Assembly: GCA_965242735.1 (NCBI GenBank) | Contig: OZ251497.1 | Location: forward strand, 2,356,001 to 2,420,000 | DNA: 64,000 nt | Direction of reading: 5' to 3' | DNA from: G958295645 sp965242735 | GTDB taxonomy: Bacteria; Gemmatimonadota; Gemmatimonadetes; Longimicrobiales; Gaopeijiaceae | Shown here: positions 26,583 through 36,195 of the stretch, in pieces | Layout: each line of letters starts with the position of its first letter | How positions within the stretch are numbered: the first letter of the stretch is position 1 | Translations under genes and position numbers: made by a program | The notes under the pieces: generated by a model | The model's input: the letters and a program-made list of their open reading frames with translations, nothing else | What the model was told of the DNA's origin: nothing | Database searches by the model: none

Positions 26583-26653
26583 GCGGGATCAGGTTGTGGC
26601 GCCCTCGCCGGCGCAACCCGCTGCGGCGCACTCTCGGGAGAGGAGGAAGTCAT
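26550..26653 (-). repeat. 71-bp-spaced duplication of the asnS start
   Basis: On the minus strand, ATGACTTC(T/C)TCCTCT followed by CCCGAGAG(C/T)GCGCCG occurs from 26582 down to 26550 (asnS start) and from 26653 down to 26624. The copies differ by a 3-bp indel and a few transitions. The 41 bp between them are unrelated. Confidence 0.85.
26579..26653 (-). CDS. asnS leader mini-ORF, 24 codons (doubtful)
   Basis: Begins MTSSSPESAP, the same as the AsnRS start, and ends PQPDPA with its TGA overlapping the asnS ATG (ATGA). Upstream, AGGAAAACG could act as a weak ribosome site. Likely a duplicated start that now feeds ribosomes to asnS; expression unproven. Confidence 0.35.
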   Translation of the reverse strand: MTSSSPESAPQRVAPARAPQPDPA

Positions 26654-26747
26654 GGAGGAAAACGATAATGCGGCGCGGGCGGTTCGGCGGCAGGAGCGAC
26701 AACGCAACCCGGCTCCGCCGCAATCCGGACCGTGCCCTCCCCTCCCC

Positions 26748-28856
26748 TCAGCCGACTTCGAACAGGCCGGCGCGTTCGCGAAAACGGCGTTGCAGGCCGG
26801 TGCGCAGGAGCTCGTGGCGGGCCTCCGACAAGGACGGATCGGCGTCCACGATCCCTCGGGCGCGGTCCTGGGCGAGCCGGAGGAGATCGCCGTGCTCGAA
26901 CAAGTCGGCGAACTTGAACTTGATCTCGTGGCCGTGCTGCCGGGCGCCGAACAGATCGCCTTGGCCGCGGATCCGGAGGTCCTCGCTGGCGATCTCGAAG
27001 CCGTCGTTGGTGCGCGCCAAGGCCGCCAGCCGCTCCGTGTCGGCGTCCGAGACGAGCCAGCAGCGGCCCGGGCGCGCGCCCCGCCCCACTCTGCCGCGCA
27101 ACTGGTGCAGCTGCGACAGGCCGAATCTCTCGGCGTTTTCGACGACCATGACGGTGGCGTTGGGCACGTCGATGCCGACTTCGACGACGGTCGTGGCGAC
27201 GAGCGCGTCGATTCGGCCCGCCTGGAATTCGCGCATGATCTCGTCCCTCTCGGCGGCGGGCATGCGTCCATGCAGCAAGGCCAGCCGCCGGCCGGACAAC
27301 GGCCCGTCCCTCAGCTGATCGAACGCGGTCTCGGCCGACAGCAAGTCGAGCTTCTCGGACTCCTCGATGGCGGGATAGACCATGTAGGCCTGCCCTCCCC
27401 CGTCCACTTCCTGCGCCACGTCCTCCAGGACCCGCGCGCGTTCGGAAGGCGGCGCCACCCGGGTCGCGACGGGGCGCCGCGCCGGCGGCAGCTCGTCGAT
27501 CACGCTCATGTCCAGGTCGCCGTACAGGGCCATGGACAGGGACCGCGGAATGGGCGTCGCGGACATGGCCAGCACGTCGGGCCAGGGGTCGCGGCGCACG
27601 AGCGCCTGGCGCTGGCGCACGCCGAAGCGGTGCTGCTCGTCGACGATCACGAGGCCCAGCTTGGCGAATTCGACGCCTTCCTGGAACAGCGCGTGGGTGC
27701 CCACGACCAACTGCGCGCCGCCCGAGGCCACGCGGCCGCGCACTTCGTCCCTCCTTCGCCCGCCCACCGAGCCCGTCACCAACGCCAGCTCCAGCGGAAG
27801 CGGCGCGACCATGCTCGCGATGGTGCGCGCGTGCTGCTCGGCCAAGATCTCGGTGGGGGCCATGAGCGCGGCCTGCCAGCCCGCCTCCGCCGCGACCAGC
27901 ATCGCGAACAGGGCCACCACGGTCTTGCCCGATCCGACGTCGCCCTGGAGCATCCGGTTCATCCGTCTCGGAGAGGTCATGTCGGCCATGATCTCTCGCA
28001 ACGCGCGCACCTGCGCCCTCGTGAGATCGAACGAAAGCGATTCGTAGAGGGGCCGCACGAACTCGCCGGTTCGCTGGAACGCGATGCCGGGGCGGGTGCG
28101 CGTCGCGGCGTGGCGCGCGCGTGCCTGGAGAAGCTGGAGGAAGAAGAACTCGTCGAAGGCGAGGCGGCGGCGGGCGGGACCGGCGGGGAGCGTGTCCGCC
28201 AGGGCGCGCGGACGGTGGAGCGTCTCCAAGGCGGTCGCCGCCTCGGGCAGGCCGAGCGCGGCGCGAACTTGCGGATCGAGATGCTCTTCGCGGCGGGCTT
28301 GCGCGACCAGCCAGTCCAGGTTGCGCTCGATCGCGCGGCGAAGGAACCACTGCGGGACGTCTTCGCTCGCGGGGTACACGACGAAGACCTTGCCCTCGGC
28401 GCCTGCATGTTCGTCGCGGCCGAGCACCGCGTGCTCTCGCGGCTGCACCTGGCGGCCGTGGAAGAACTTGACGGGGCCGCGCGCCAGGATGCGGTCGCCC
28501 TTCTTCAGCTGGCGCAGGACCCAGGGCTGTCCCGGCCACGAACATGTGATTCTGCCGCTTTCGTCTTCGACGACGGCCTGCGCGATCTTGAGTCCGGAGC
28601 GCGTGGGCACGACGCCCGTGTCGCGGATCGTGCCGAGGATCGCGACGTCGGCGCCCACCGCGGCCAGGGCGGCCGGCGTCACCGTGGAGGCGTCGTCGTA
28701 GTTGCGGGGCGTGTGATGGAGGAGATCGCGGGCCGAGTGGATGCCCATGCGCCCCAAGAGCTCGGACCATCGGGGGCCGACGCCCTTGAGAAAGGCGACG
28801 GGCTTGTCGAGGGGACCGAGCGGCGGCGGGCGGGCGGGGGCCTGCGAATCGCTCAC
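26748..28856 (-). CDS. recG: ATP-dependent DNA helicase RecG
   Basis: Branch-migration helicase that reverses stalled forks and processes Holliday junctions. 702 aa. N-terminal wedge/OB region (LKGVGPRWSELLGRMGIHSARDLLHHTPRNYDD), Walker A LQGDVGSGKTVVAL, DEQH box VIVDEQHRFGVRQRQ, SATPIPRSL, and the C-terminal helicase motifs (QLRGRVGRG) with TRG-like DLRIRGQGDLFGARQHG. GTG 28856 overlaps the ftsY stop (GTGA). Confidence 0.96.
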   Translation of the reverse strand: MSDSQAPARPPPLGPLDKPVAFLKGVGPRWSELLGRMGIHSARDLLHHTPRNYDDASTVTPAALAAVGADVAILGTIRDTGVVPTRSGLKIAQAVVEDESGRITCSWPGQPWVLRQLKKGDRILARGPVKFFHGRQVQPREHAVLGRDEHAGAEGKVFVVYPASEDVPQWFLRRAIERNLDWLVAQARREEHLDPQVRAALGLPEAATALETLHRPRALADTLPAGPARRRLAFDEFFFLQLLQARARHAATRTRPGIAFQRTGEFVRPLYESLSFDLTRAQVRALREIMADMTSPRRMNRMLQGDVGSGKTVVALFAMLVAAEAGWQAALMAPTEILAEQHARTIASMVAPLPLELALVTGSVGGRRRDEVRGRVASGGAQLVVGTHALFQEGVEFAKLGLVIVDEQHRFGVRQRQALVRRDPWPDVLAMSATPIPRSLSMALYGDLDMSVIDELPPARRPVATRVAPPSERARVLEDVAQEVDGGGQAYMVYPAIEESEKLDLLSAETAFDQLRDGPLSGRRLALLHGRMPAAERDEIMREFQAGRIDALVATTVVEVGIDVPNATVMVVENAERFGLSQLHQLRGRVGRGARPGRCWLVSDADTERLAALARTNDGFEIASEDLRIRGQGDLFGARQHGHEIKFKFADLFEHGDLLRLAQDRARGIVDADPSLSEARHELLRTGLQRRFRERAGLFEVG

Positions 28857-29758
28857 GGGGCCGCGAGGACGCCTTGCACGAACGCGTCCGGATCGAAGTC
28901 CTCCAAGTCGCCGACGGCTTCGCCGACCCCGGCAAGCCGCACGTCGAGGCCGAGCTCCTGCTTGAGAGCCACGACGATGCCGCCGCGAGCGGTCGAGTCC
29001 ATCTTGGCCATGACGACGCCGCTCAAGGGGACGGCCTTCGAGAAGGCCCGGGCCTGGGCCAAGCTGTTCTGGCCCGACGCGGCGTCCAGCACCAGCAGCG
29101 TCTCGTGGGGCGCTCCGGGATGCTGCGCGCCCAGAACGCGCGCGATCTTGGCGAGTTCCGCCATCAGGCCCCCTTGCGTGTGCAGGCGCCCCGCCGTGTC
29201 GACCAGCACCGCGTCGGTCCCGCGCGCCTTGCCCGCGGCGACCGCGTCGAACGCGACCGACGCGGGGTCGCCGCCCGGCTGGCCGCGCACGAAGCCCGCG
29301 CCCGAGCGCTGGGCCCAGCGCTCCAGCTGCGCGACGGCGCCCGCCCTGTACGTGTCGGCGGCCGCCAGGAGCACGGAGCGGCCCGCATCGGCCAAGCGGG
29401 CGGCCAGCTTGCCGGCCGTCGTCGTCTTGCCGGCGCCGTTGACGCCCAGCAGGACGTAGACGGACGGCGGTTCGGCGGCGACTCGGAGCGCACCGCCCGG
29501 GCCGTCGCCCAGCACGGCTCGGATCTCGCGGCCGATGGACTCGAGAACTCCGTCGCCCTTCCTGGCGCCCGCTTCGACCGCGGCCACGCACCTCGCGGCG
29601 GCGTCGACGCCGAAGTCGGCCAAGATCAGCCGCTCCTCGACCTCCTCCAAGTCCGCTTCGCCGATGCGGCCGAAGACGGGCGACAAGGCCTTGGCCAGCG
29701 CGCGGCGCAACCGCGGAGGGCCCCGGCGGGCTTTCTTCTCGCTGCGATGGGCGCGCAT
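28853..29758 (-). CDS. ftsY: Signal recognition particle receptor FtsY
   Basis: SRP receptor GTPase for co-translational membrane targeting. 301 aa, NG domains only, without a long acidic A domain. G1 LLGVNGAGKTTTAGKLA, DTYRAGAVAQLERWA, DTAGRLHT, the MAKMDSTARGG (TKxD equivalent) and closing VGEAVGDLEDFDPDAFVQGVL. ATG 29758 gives the basic start MRAHRSEKKARRG. A 133-bp gap to the upstream vWA gene has short GGCCCCATTCGCCC-like direct repeats. Confidence 0.95.
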   Translation of the reverse strand: MRAHRSEKKARRGPPRLRRALAKALSPVFGRIGEADLEEVEERLILADFGVDAAARCVAAVEAGARKGDGVLESIGREIRAVLGDGPGGALRVAAEPPSVYVLLGVNGAGKTTTAGKLAARLADAGRSVLLAAADTYRAGAVAQLERWAQRSGAGFVRGQPGGDPASVAFDAVAAGKARGTDAVLVDTAGRLHTQGGLMAELAKIARVLGAQHPGAPHETLLVLDAASGQNSLAQARAFSKAVPLSGVVMAKMDSTARGGIVVALKQELGLDVRLAGVGEAVGDLEDFDPDAFVQGVLAAP

Positions 29759-29891
29759 GGAGCGGATGTCGGCGCAGTGGCGGGAAACGTGTGGCCGCCA
29801 GGCGCCGCGAAGGCGCGGGCGGGGCGAATGGGGCCCCAGGCGGGCGAGTGGGGCCGATGGAACCCTGCCGGCGGCGCGGGGCTTGTCGCCG

Positions 29892-32099
29892 CTACCGCAA
29901 CCCGGCGCGCCTCCGCCCGGTCCACTCGGCGCAGAGGGCCGCAAGCGCCAGAAGATAGGGAAGCGGCGACGTGCGCAACGGACGGACCGGGCCCGCGGCG
30001 CGGCCTTCGGGGGCCGGCGCCGAGAGCAGCGACGGATCCACGGCAGGCCGCAGCATCTCGTCGGTGAACGACTCGACCTCGAAGGCGCCGGCGCCGGCAT
30101 CTTGGCCGGAGAGCGAGGCCTGGTACTCGTAGAAGCCGGGCGGCAGGGCGGGCGTGAGGAAGGCGCCGCCGGAAGCCGGGAGCACGAACGCGGTGTCGAG
30201 CGACGCGCCGGGGACCGACAGGCGGGGGACCTGAGAGGGGTTCGCGCCGGACGGCCCGGGCGCGGCGGCGGGGACGGGGACGGGCCGAACCGTCAGCCGC
30301 AAGGAGTCGCCCGCGTCGCCGGCCGTGCGCCAACGGACGGGACGGCCTCGGGGGACGACGGGCTGGGCCGGGCTCGCGCCGGAGCCGGTCGAGGGAGCGG
30401 CCCCCGCGGCGGCCCAGCCGGCAACGGCGGCCCAGAGCCGCCTGTAGGCTTCGCGAGAGGATCCGTCGCGGGCGGCCCAGCGCCAGAAGCCGCCGGCGAG
30501 CACGGTCGCCTTGCGCGTGTCGCCGTCGCGGCGAAGCACGATGGCGGGCCGGGTCTCGGCGTCTTCCCGCCTGCGGACGCCGAGGGCGCGACCGGCGGCG
30601 TCCTGCGACGCCAGGAGTCCCGCCAGCGGAGGCAGGCCCTGCCAGGACACGCCCGCCAGATGGCCCGCCACCGGAGAAGGCGGGGCGGCCTCCACGAACC
30701 ACTCGCCTGCGAGCGCGCCGACCGCCGCGACGCCCCCGAGTTCGGCGCCGGCCGCGTCGCCGGCGAAGACGAGCAACCGCCGCGCTCCGGCGACGGCCTC
30801 GCCCAGAAGGTCGCGGTTGGAGGCGTCCGCGCCCAACGCAACCACCAAGCCGGCCCGGCGCGCCAGCCGCGCCAGGGTGGTCGCGGAGAACCCGGCGTCT
30901 TCGGCGCCGGGGGCACGGGGCGACGGGTCCCCGGCGCTGCTCTCCGCGGCGTTCGCGGTCCCAGCGCCACGCGTCGCGCCGTTCGAAGTTCCGGGGCCCC
31001 GCTCCGCGGCGGGCGCCGTCCCGGCGGCGACGCCCGCGGACAGCATTGGGTGGAAGCGGTCCGGACCGGTGCGGACAAAGCCTCGCACGGGCAGTCCCGT
31101 CACCTGCTGGAGCACCGGCAGCAGAAAGCGGGCCTCCCAGCCGGGGGCCAAAGCGACGAGAACAATCCCCGCTTCCTCGCCGTCGATCCGCACGACCGCC
31201 GACCGCTGGTCGTCCAGCGAAAACGCGTCGGCGGAAGGAACGGCCGCGGCGGCTTCCTGTCCGGCGGAAGGCGCGGGTTCCGGACCGCCGCCGGCCCCGT
31301 TGGAACCGGCGTGCAGCAGGCGGACCGAAATGCGGCGCGGGCCCGGCGCCAAGGGCGGGGCGACGACGAAGTCCCCCGCCTGAACGCCCCATCCGCGCTC
31401 CCCTCCCAGCCGAAGGACTTGGCGGGGCGTCCCGTCCACCGACACCGAGACGGACACCGAGTCCGCCCCCCAGTCGCCCTCCACCTCGAAGCGCCCGGCG
31501 AGCGGACTCGACCCGGCCGAGGTCGCGGGCAGGACCAGCTTGGCGATCCCCAGGTTGGCGGCGGCTCGCCCTGGTCCCCACGCCGTGTCCGCCGACAGCC
31601 CCACGCCGAGCCTGCGGGCGGCGGCAACGAGCGCGACGGGGTCTTCGATTCGGCGGTCGGTCAGCAACGTCACTTCGCGCGCACCCGCCTCGGCTGCCGC
31701 CGAGAACGCCGGGGCCAAGCGCGACGCCGCGCACGCCGGAACCAGGGAGCGCAACGAATCGACGGCGACGCCGCGCACGCCGTCGCCGGCCGCCAGCACC
31801 CGAGCCCCCTCGTTCGCCAGCGCGCCGGCCCGGGCCACGGCGTGGTCCCAGAGCGTCGCGCCGTCCTCTCCCTTGGCCGTCATCGAAAGGCTGGCGTCGA
31901 GGATCACCCAGCTCGCGGCGTCTTGCCGGGCGCCCCAGTTCGGGACGGGGGGATTCCACAAGATCGCGGCCAGCGTCGCCAGGACGACGATCCGGGCGGC
32001 CAGCAGGAGAGAACGGCCCGGGGCCGGGAACTCCAGGCGGTGGTACACCCAGGCGGCGAACCCGCCGAAGAGCGCCAGAACGACGAGCGCGATCGTCAT
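29892..32099 (-). CDS. Membrane protein with degenerate vWA-like domain
   Basis: 735 aa. Two N-terminal hydrophobic helices (MTIALVVLALFGGFAAWVY; SLLLAARIVVLATLAAILW) and one near the C-terminus (PLPYLLALAALCAEW). Between them are a vWA-like segment (WVILDASLSM, MIDAS D-x-S-x-S) and a class-I-glutamine-amidotransferase-like fold typical of large BatA-related proteins. Function not known; proteins of this layout occur near MoxR/Bat operons, but no MoxR is present here. ATG 32099 overlaps the stop of a mini-ORF (ATGA). Confidence 0.6.
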   Translation of the reverse strand: MTIALVVLALFGGFAAWVYHRLEFPAPGRSLLLAARIVVLATLAAILWNPPVPNWGARQDAASWVILDASLSMTAKGEDGATLWDHAVARAGALANEGARVLAAGDGVRGVAVDSLRSLVPACAASRLAPAFSAAAEAGAREVTLLTDRRIEDPVALVAAARRLGVGLSADTAWGPGRAAANLGIAKLVLPATSAGSSPLAGRFEVEGDWGADSVSVSVSVDGTPRQVLRLGGERGWGVQAGDFVVAPPLAPGPRRISVRLLHAGSNGAGGGPEPAPSAGQEAAAAVPSADAFSLDDQRSAVVRIDGEEAGIVLVALAPGWEARFLLPVLQQVTGLPVRGFVRTGPDRFHPMLSAGVAAGTAPAAERGPGTSNGATRGAGTANAAESSAGDPSPRAPGAEDAGFSATTLARLARRAGLVVALGADASNRDLLGEAVAGARRLLVFAGDAAGAELGGVAAVGALAGEWFVEAAPPSPVAGHLAGVSWQGLPPLAGLLASQDAAGRALGVRRREDAETRPAIVLRRDGDTRKATVLAGGFWRWAARDGSSREAYRRLWAAVAGWAAAGAAPSTGSGASPAQPVVPRGRPVRWRTAGDAGDSLRLTVRPVPVPAAAPGPSGANPSQVPRLSVPGASLDTAFVLPASGGAFLTPALPPGFYEYQASLSGQDAGAGAFEVESFTDEMLRPAVDPSLLSAPAPEGRAAGPVRPLRTSPLPYLLALAALCAEWTGRRRAGLR

Positions 32100-32182
32100 G
32101 GACGCCCCAAGGCGGCGTCGACCGGAGTCCCAGCCCGGGACGCCCGAACCGCCGCCAGGCGCCACGCCGCCGCGAACGACAT
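32096..32182 (-). CDS. Mini-ORF before the vWA gene, 28 codons (doubtful)
   Basis: Starts MSFAAAWRLA and ends AALGRP; its TGA overlaps the ATG of the vWA gene. The start context GGCGTCCCATGTCGTTCGCG resembles that of the vWA gene (GGCGTCCATGACGATCGCG) at an offset of 83 bp. A more diverged case of the leader pattern. Confidence 0.25.
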   Translation of the reverse strand: MSFAAAWRLAAVRASRAGTPVDAALGRP

Positions 32183-32205
32183 GGGACGCCGCTCGCTTGG
32201 GGTCG

Positions 32206-33474
32206 TCAGGACTCCGTCCCGCCCGCCACCGAAGCCCCGCGCTCGGCCCGCCAGGCCTCCGGGCCCGGCAGCGCGAACAACATCGCCAAGCGGGCGCCGC
32301 TCTCGCGTTCCCATTGCGCCCGCCTCTGCGCGGGCACCGGATCGCCGGCGGGCAGCTCGACGGCCAGCGGGTCGACCGGCCGTCCCGACGCGTGCATCTC
32401 GTAGTGGAGATGGGGGCCGGTCGCGAGCCCCGACATGCCGACGTAGCCGACGACCTGGCCCTGGTCCACCCGCGTGCCCACGGCTTGGCCGCGCCTGAAG
32501 CTGCGCAAGTGCGCGTATCGGGTAAGGAACCCGTTCGGGTGGCGGACGTCGACGACGCGTCCGTAGGTGTCGCTCCAGCCTCTGCGCGCGATCACGCCGG
32601 CGCCGGTCGCCATCACCGGCGTGCCTGCGTCCGCCGCGTAGTCCACGCCCCGGTGGGCTCGCCACGTGCCCAGGACGGGATGCCGCCGAGACGGCGAGAA
32701 GCGTGACGAGATGCGCCGAAAGTCCAGCGGCTTGCGGAGAAAGGCCCGCCGGACCGACCGGCCTTCCGCGTCGTACCACGTGCCGTCGCCGTCGTCGTTG
32801 GGATCGAACCAGACGGCATGGTGCGCGCGCCCTTCGTTGACGAGCTCGGCGGCCAGCAACCGTCCGGAGCGCATGCTCCCGTCTTCGCGCACCCGGCGCT
32901 CCAGCACGAAGCGAAAGGAGTCGCCCGCGCGAATCTGGCGCGAGAAGTCCACCTGCCACTGAAACACTTGGTCCAGCTGGTGGAGCACGCGTCCGCGGTC
33001 CCCGCGCGGCATCTCGGCCAGCGCGTCCAGGTCCATGATCGCCGACCACAACATCGTCGCGATGACGCCCGAGGCCGACACCGTGTCGGTCGCCACCGCC
33101 GCCGTCGCGTTCTCCGCCGTCCATCCCGCGCGGTCGCGGCGCACCCGCACCGTGCGGTCGCGATCGAGCGCCACGTCCACGGCCGCCAACGCCTCCGGCG
33201 CCCCGCGCCACGTGACGCGCACTTCCGCGCCCGGCCTCGTCCGGCGGGGGTCGGCGACCTCGGAGAAGGCCAGCAGCACGTTGTCGCGGTCGCGCGACGC
33301 GAGGCCCGCCGCTTCCAGCAACCCGCCCAGCGTCCCGCCCGCCTCCAGCGCATGCGCCTCGACCCGCTCCGGAAGCCGGGCCTCGACGACCGGCAACCGC
33401 CCCGCATGGGGAACGGACTCCGCGCAGGCGCCGAGCGCCGTGGCCGCCGCCGCCAGCCACTTGCCGCGCGCCAT
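32206..33474 (-). CDS. M23 metallopeptidase lipoprotein
   Basis: Peptidoglycan-associated LytM/M23 family protein, 422 aa. Lipoprotein signal MARGKWLAAAATALGAC (LGAC). An N-terminal helical/opacity-associated-like region is followed by the M23 domain with zinc ligands in HRGVDYAAD (HxxxD) and HLHYEMH (HxH). It may hydrolyse cross-links or activate amidases at the septum; placement right after ftsZ (2-bp gap, TGAGGATG) supports a division role. All visible zinc ligands are kept, so an active enzyme is plausible. Confidence 0.85.
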   Translation of the reverse strand: MARGKWLAAAATALGACAESVPHAGRLPVVEARLPERVEAHALEAGGTLGGLLEAAGLASRDRDNVLLAFSEVADPRRTRPGAEVRVTWRGAPEALAAVDVALDRDRTVRVRRDRAGWTAENATAAVATDTVSASGVIATMLWSAIMDLDALAEMPRGDRGRVLHQLDQVFQWQVDFSRQIRAGDSFRFVLERRVREDGSMRSGRLLAAELVNEGRAHHAVWFDPNDDGDGTWYDAEGRSVRRAFLRKPLDFRRISSRFSPSRRHPVLGTWRAHRGVDYAADAGTPVMATGAGVIARRGWSDTYGRVVDVRHPNGFLTRYAHLRSFRRGQAVGTRVDQGQVVGYVGMSGLATGPHLHYEMHASGRPVDPLAVELPAGDPVPAQRRAQWERESGARLAMLFALPGPEAWRAERGASVAGGTES

Positions 33475-33476
33475 CC

Positions 33477-34919
33477 TCAGGCGTTGATCCTCTTGATGAA
33501 CGTGGGCAACTCCAGGTCGAGCACGGCCGACGCGTCGACGATCCGGCGGGCGGGCGCAGCGGTTCGGCCCAAGACCGGCGCGGCGACGGCGCTGCCTTCG
33601 CCGTTCTCGCGGGCCGGCAACGCATGGCCGTTGCGCCCGTGCACGGCCACCGCCGGACGCCGCTGCAGGGTCCCCGCCCGGTCCGCGCCCGCCACCGCAG
33701 GCTCGACGCGATGGCGCGCCGGGGCCGCGTCCTTGAACGGGGACGGACGCGCTCCGCTTCCTGTGCCCAGCGGCAGACCGGGTTCCTGGGGGACGCTCGG
33801 CCGGCGGACCGGTCCTTGGGCGGGCCTGCCGGAAACGGGCGCGGGCGAACTCAGCGGACGACGGACTTCGTGGGCGGGCTTCGTCCGGGGCCGCTGCAAT
33901 CCGTTGTCCGCCGGCGCCGGCTCCGCGTGGGGCGCCGCCTGCTGCGCGGACTGCTCGCGCCCAGGCTCGAAGCCGGTCGCGATCAGCGTCACCCGCACTT
34001 CGCCCTCCATGGCGGAGTCCTGCACCGCGCCGAAGATGATCTCGGCGTCCTCGCCTGCTTCTTCCTGGATCATCGTCGAAATCTCCGTGACTTCGCCGAT
34101 GGCCAAGTCGGAGCCGCCGGTGATGTTGATGAGCACCCCCTTCGCGCCGTGAATCGACACGTTGTCGAGCAACGGGGACGTCACCGCGTCCCGGGCCGCC
34201 TTGACGGCCCTGGCTTCGCCCCGCCCCGTGCCCGTGCCCATCAGCGCCGCCCCGCAGGACGACATGACCGTGCGCACGTCAGCGAAGTCCACGTTCACGT
34301 CGCCGCTCACGCGGATGAGATCGCTGATGCCCTGCGTGGCGTGAAGCAGCACTTCGTCGGCCTTCTTGAGCGCGTCCTTGAACGACATCCCCTTGCCCGT
34401 GACGGCCAGGAGCCGGTCGTTGGGCACGACGATCATAGTATCGACCGCGCGCGCCAATTCCGCGAGCCCCTGCTCCGCTTGGTTCATGCGCTTCTTGCCC
34501 TCGAAGGAGAAGGGCCGCGTCACCACGGCAATCGCCAGCGCGCCCAGTTGCCGGGCCATTTCGCCGATCACCGGCGCCGCTCCGGTCCCCGTGCCTCCGC
34601 CCATGCCGGCCGCGATGAACACCAAGTCGGAGTCGGCCAGGATGGCGCGGACCTCCTCGGCGTCCTCGGCGATGGCCTGCCGCCCGACCCCGGGGCGCGC
34701 GCCCGCGCCGAGGCCCCGCGTCAGCCGCTTGCCGAGCTGAATCCGCTTCGCCGCCTTGGATTGGTCCAGGGCCTGCGCGTCGGTGTTGGCCGAGATGAAT
34801 TCGACGCCCTCCAAGTCCTCGTCGATCATCCGGTTGACGGCGTTGCCGCCCGCGCCGCCCACGCCGATCACGCGCATCAGCGCGCTCGTGCGGGGCACGT
34901 CGTCCAGTTCGAAGATCAT
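33477..34919 (-). CDS. ftsZ: Cell division protein FtsZ
   Basis: Tubulin-like GTPase that forms the Z ring. 480 aa. GTP-binding GVGGAGGNAVNRM, tubulin signature GMGGGTGTGAAP, and T7 synergy loop NVDFADVRTVM. A long Pro/Ala/Arg-rich linker of about 120 residues precedes the conserved C-terminal peptide LDLELPTFIKRINA that binds FtsA and other anchors. ATG 34919 has AAAAAGGAGAAGAAG just upstream, one of the clearest ribosome sites in the window. Confidence 0.98.
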   Translation of the reverse strand: MIFELDDVPRTSALMRVIGVGGAGGNAVNRMIDEDLEGVEFISANTDAQALDQSKAAKRIQLGKRLTRGLGAGARPGVGRQAIAEDAEEVRAILADSDLVFIAAGMGGGTGTGAAPVIGEMARQLGALAIAVVTRPFSFEGKKRMNQAEQGLAELARAVDTMIVVPNDRLLAVTGKGMSFKDALKKADEVLLHATQGISDLIRVSGDVNVDFADVRTVMSSCGAALMGTGTGRGEARAVKAARDAVTSPLLDNVSIHGAKGVLINITGGSDLAIGEVTEISTMIQEEAGEDAEIIFGAVQDSAMEGEVRVTLIATGFEPGREQSAQQAAPHAEPAPADNGLQRPRTKPAHEVRRPLSSPAPVSGRPAQGPVRRPSVPQEPGLPLGTGSGARPSPFKDAAPARHRVEPAVAGADRAGTLQRRPAVAVHGRNGHALPARENGEGSAVAAPVLGRTAAPARRIVDASAVLDLELPTFIKRINA

Positions 34920-34974
34920 CTTCTCTTCTCCTTTTTGGGACTCTCGTCCCGGTTCCGTGAACGGATCCGCTTCA

Positions 34975-36195
34975 TCAGAAGAACTCCTTCAGCCACGCGG
35001 CCGCGCGCGTGGCGATTCCCGACGTCGCCGTCGACGCCCCTTCGCCAGTCTCCAAGAAGTAGTCGACTCCGAGCAGCGCGAGTCCGGCCGCGGCCGCGAA
35101 GTCCGGCATGGCCACGGCGTCCACGAGGCCCGACAGACCCTCGTGCGCCGTCCCCACGCGGGCGGGCGCGGCCAAGCGCCGGCGGGCCAGGTCGGTGATG
35201 CCCGGAATCGTCGCTCCCTTGCCTACGATGACGATGCCCGCGCTCAGGCAGACCTGGGGGTGCAGACCCTGGATGCGCTGGCGCAAGTGAAGGAACACGT
35301 TTTCGATCCGCTGCTGCATGATCTCGGCGACCGAGCGGCGCGGCACCGAGCGGCGGTCGCCGTTCGCCCCCGGCAGGTCGATCGTCTCCGCGGGATCGAC
35401 GGCGTCCTCCAACGCCGCCCCGTAGAGCTCCTTGACCCGCTTGGCCTCGGCGAAGGGGATGGAGAGGCCGCGGATGAGGTCGCTCGTCAGCGTCGCGCCG
35501 CCCACGGGCAGCACGCGCAGGTCGCGGATCTTGCCCTCGAAGTAGACGGCGAAGCCCGTCGCCGCGTCCCCGAGGTCGATCACGGCCACGCCCAGTTCCT
35601 TCTCGTCCTCCGCCACGACGGCGCGGGCCGACGCCAGCGGCTCCAGGACGTGATCCTGCACCCGGTAGCCCGCCTTCTCGACGGCGCGCGTGATGTTGTC
35701 GACGACGCTGGCCGACGCGGTGACCAAGTAGAGGTCCGTCTCCAAGCGCGTCCCCGACATGCCCACGGGATCGACGATGCCGCGCTGGCGGTCCACGGCG
35801 TAGTCCTGCGGGATGGCGTGCAGCAGCTCGCGGTCGCGCGTCAGCGGCACGGCGCGGGCCACCTCGTGCACGCGGTCGACGTCGCGCCGAACGATCTCCT
35901 TGGCGGAGACGGCGACGACGCCCACCGAGCGATGCGCGTCCATGTGGTCGCCCGAGACGCCCACGTAGACGCGGTCCACGCTGGCGCCGGCCATCAGCTC
36001 CGCCTCTCCCAGCGCGGCGCGGATGCTGGCCGTGGCGTCCTCCAGATCGACGACCGCGTCGCGCCGAACGCCCGCGGTGGGTTCCGAGCCCACGCCCAGA
36101 ACGCGCAGCTCCGGGCGGACGAGCTCCTCCACGACGTCGCCGATCACGGCCCGCGTGTGCGTGGAACCGATGTCGAGGCCGGCGATCAGTCTCAC
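34975..36195 (-). CDS. ftsA: Cell division protein FtsA
   Basis: Actin-like membrane anchor for FtsZ. 406 aa. ATP-binding phosphate-1 AGLDIGSTHTRAVIGD, phosphate-2 VIDLGDAATGFAV and adenosine motif VGKGATIPGI. The C-terminal amphipathic helix ATRAAAWLKEFF fits the membrane-targeting sequence. GTG 36195 overlaps the ftsQ stop (GTGA). A 55-bp gap carrying the ftsZ ribosome site follows. Confidence 0.96.
   Translation of the reverse strand: MRLIAGLDIGSTHTRAVIGDVVEELVRPELRVLGVGSEPTAGVRRDAVVDLEDATASIRAALGEAELMAGASVDRVYVGVSGDHMDAHRSVGVVAVSAKEIVRRDVDRVHEVARAVPLTRDRELLHAIPQDYAVDRQRGIVDPVGMSGTRLETDLYLVTASASVVDNITRAVEKAGYRVQDHVLEPLASARAVVAEDEKELGVAVIDLGDAATGFAVYFEGKIRDLRVLPVGGATLTSDLIRGLSIPFAEAKRVKELYGAALEDAVDPAETIDLPGANGDRRSVPRRSVAEIMQQRIENVFLHLRQRIQGLHPQVCLSAGIVIVGKGATIPGITDLARRRLAAPARVGTAHEGLSGLVDAVAMPDFAAAAGLALLGVDYFLETGEGASTATSGIATRAAAWLKEFF

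Noticed and set aside
33624..35198. 524-codon plus-strand frame across ftsZ
   Set aside because: Shadow of ftsZ and ftsA; the division genes on the minus strand carry all family motifs.
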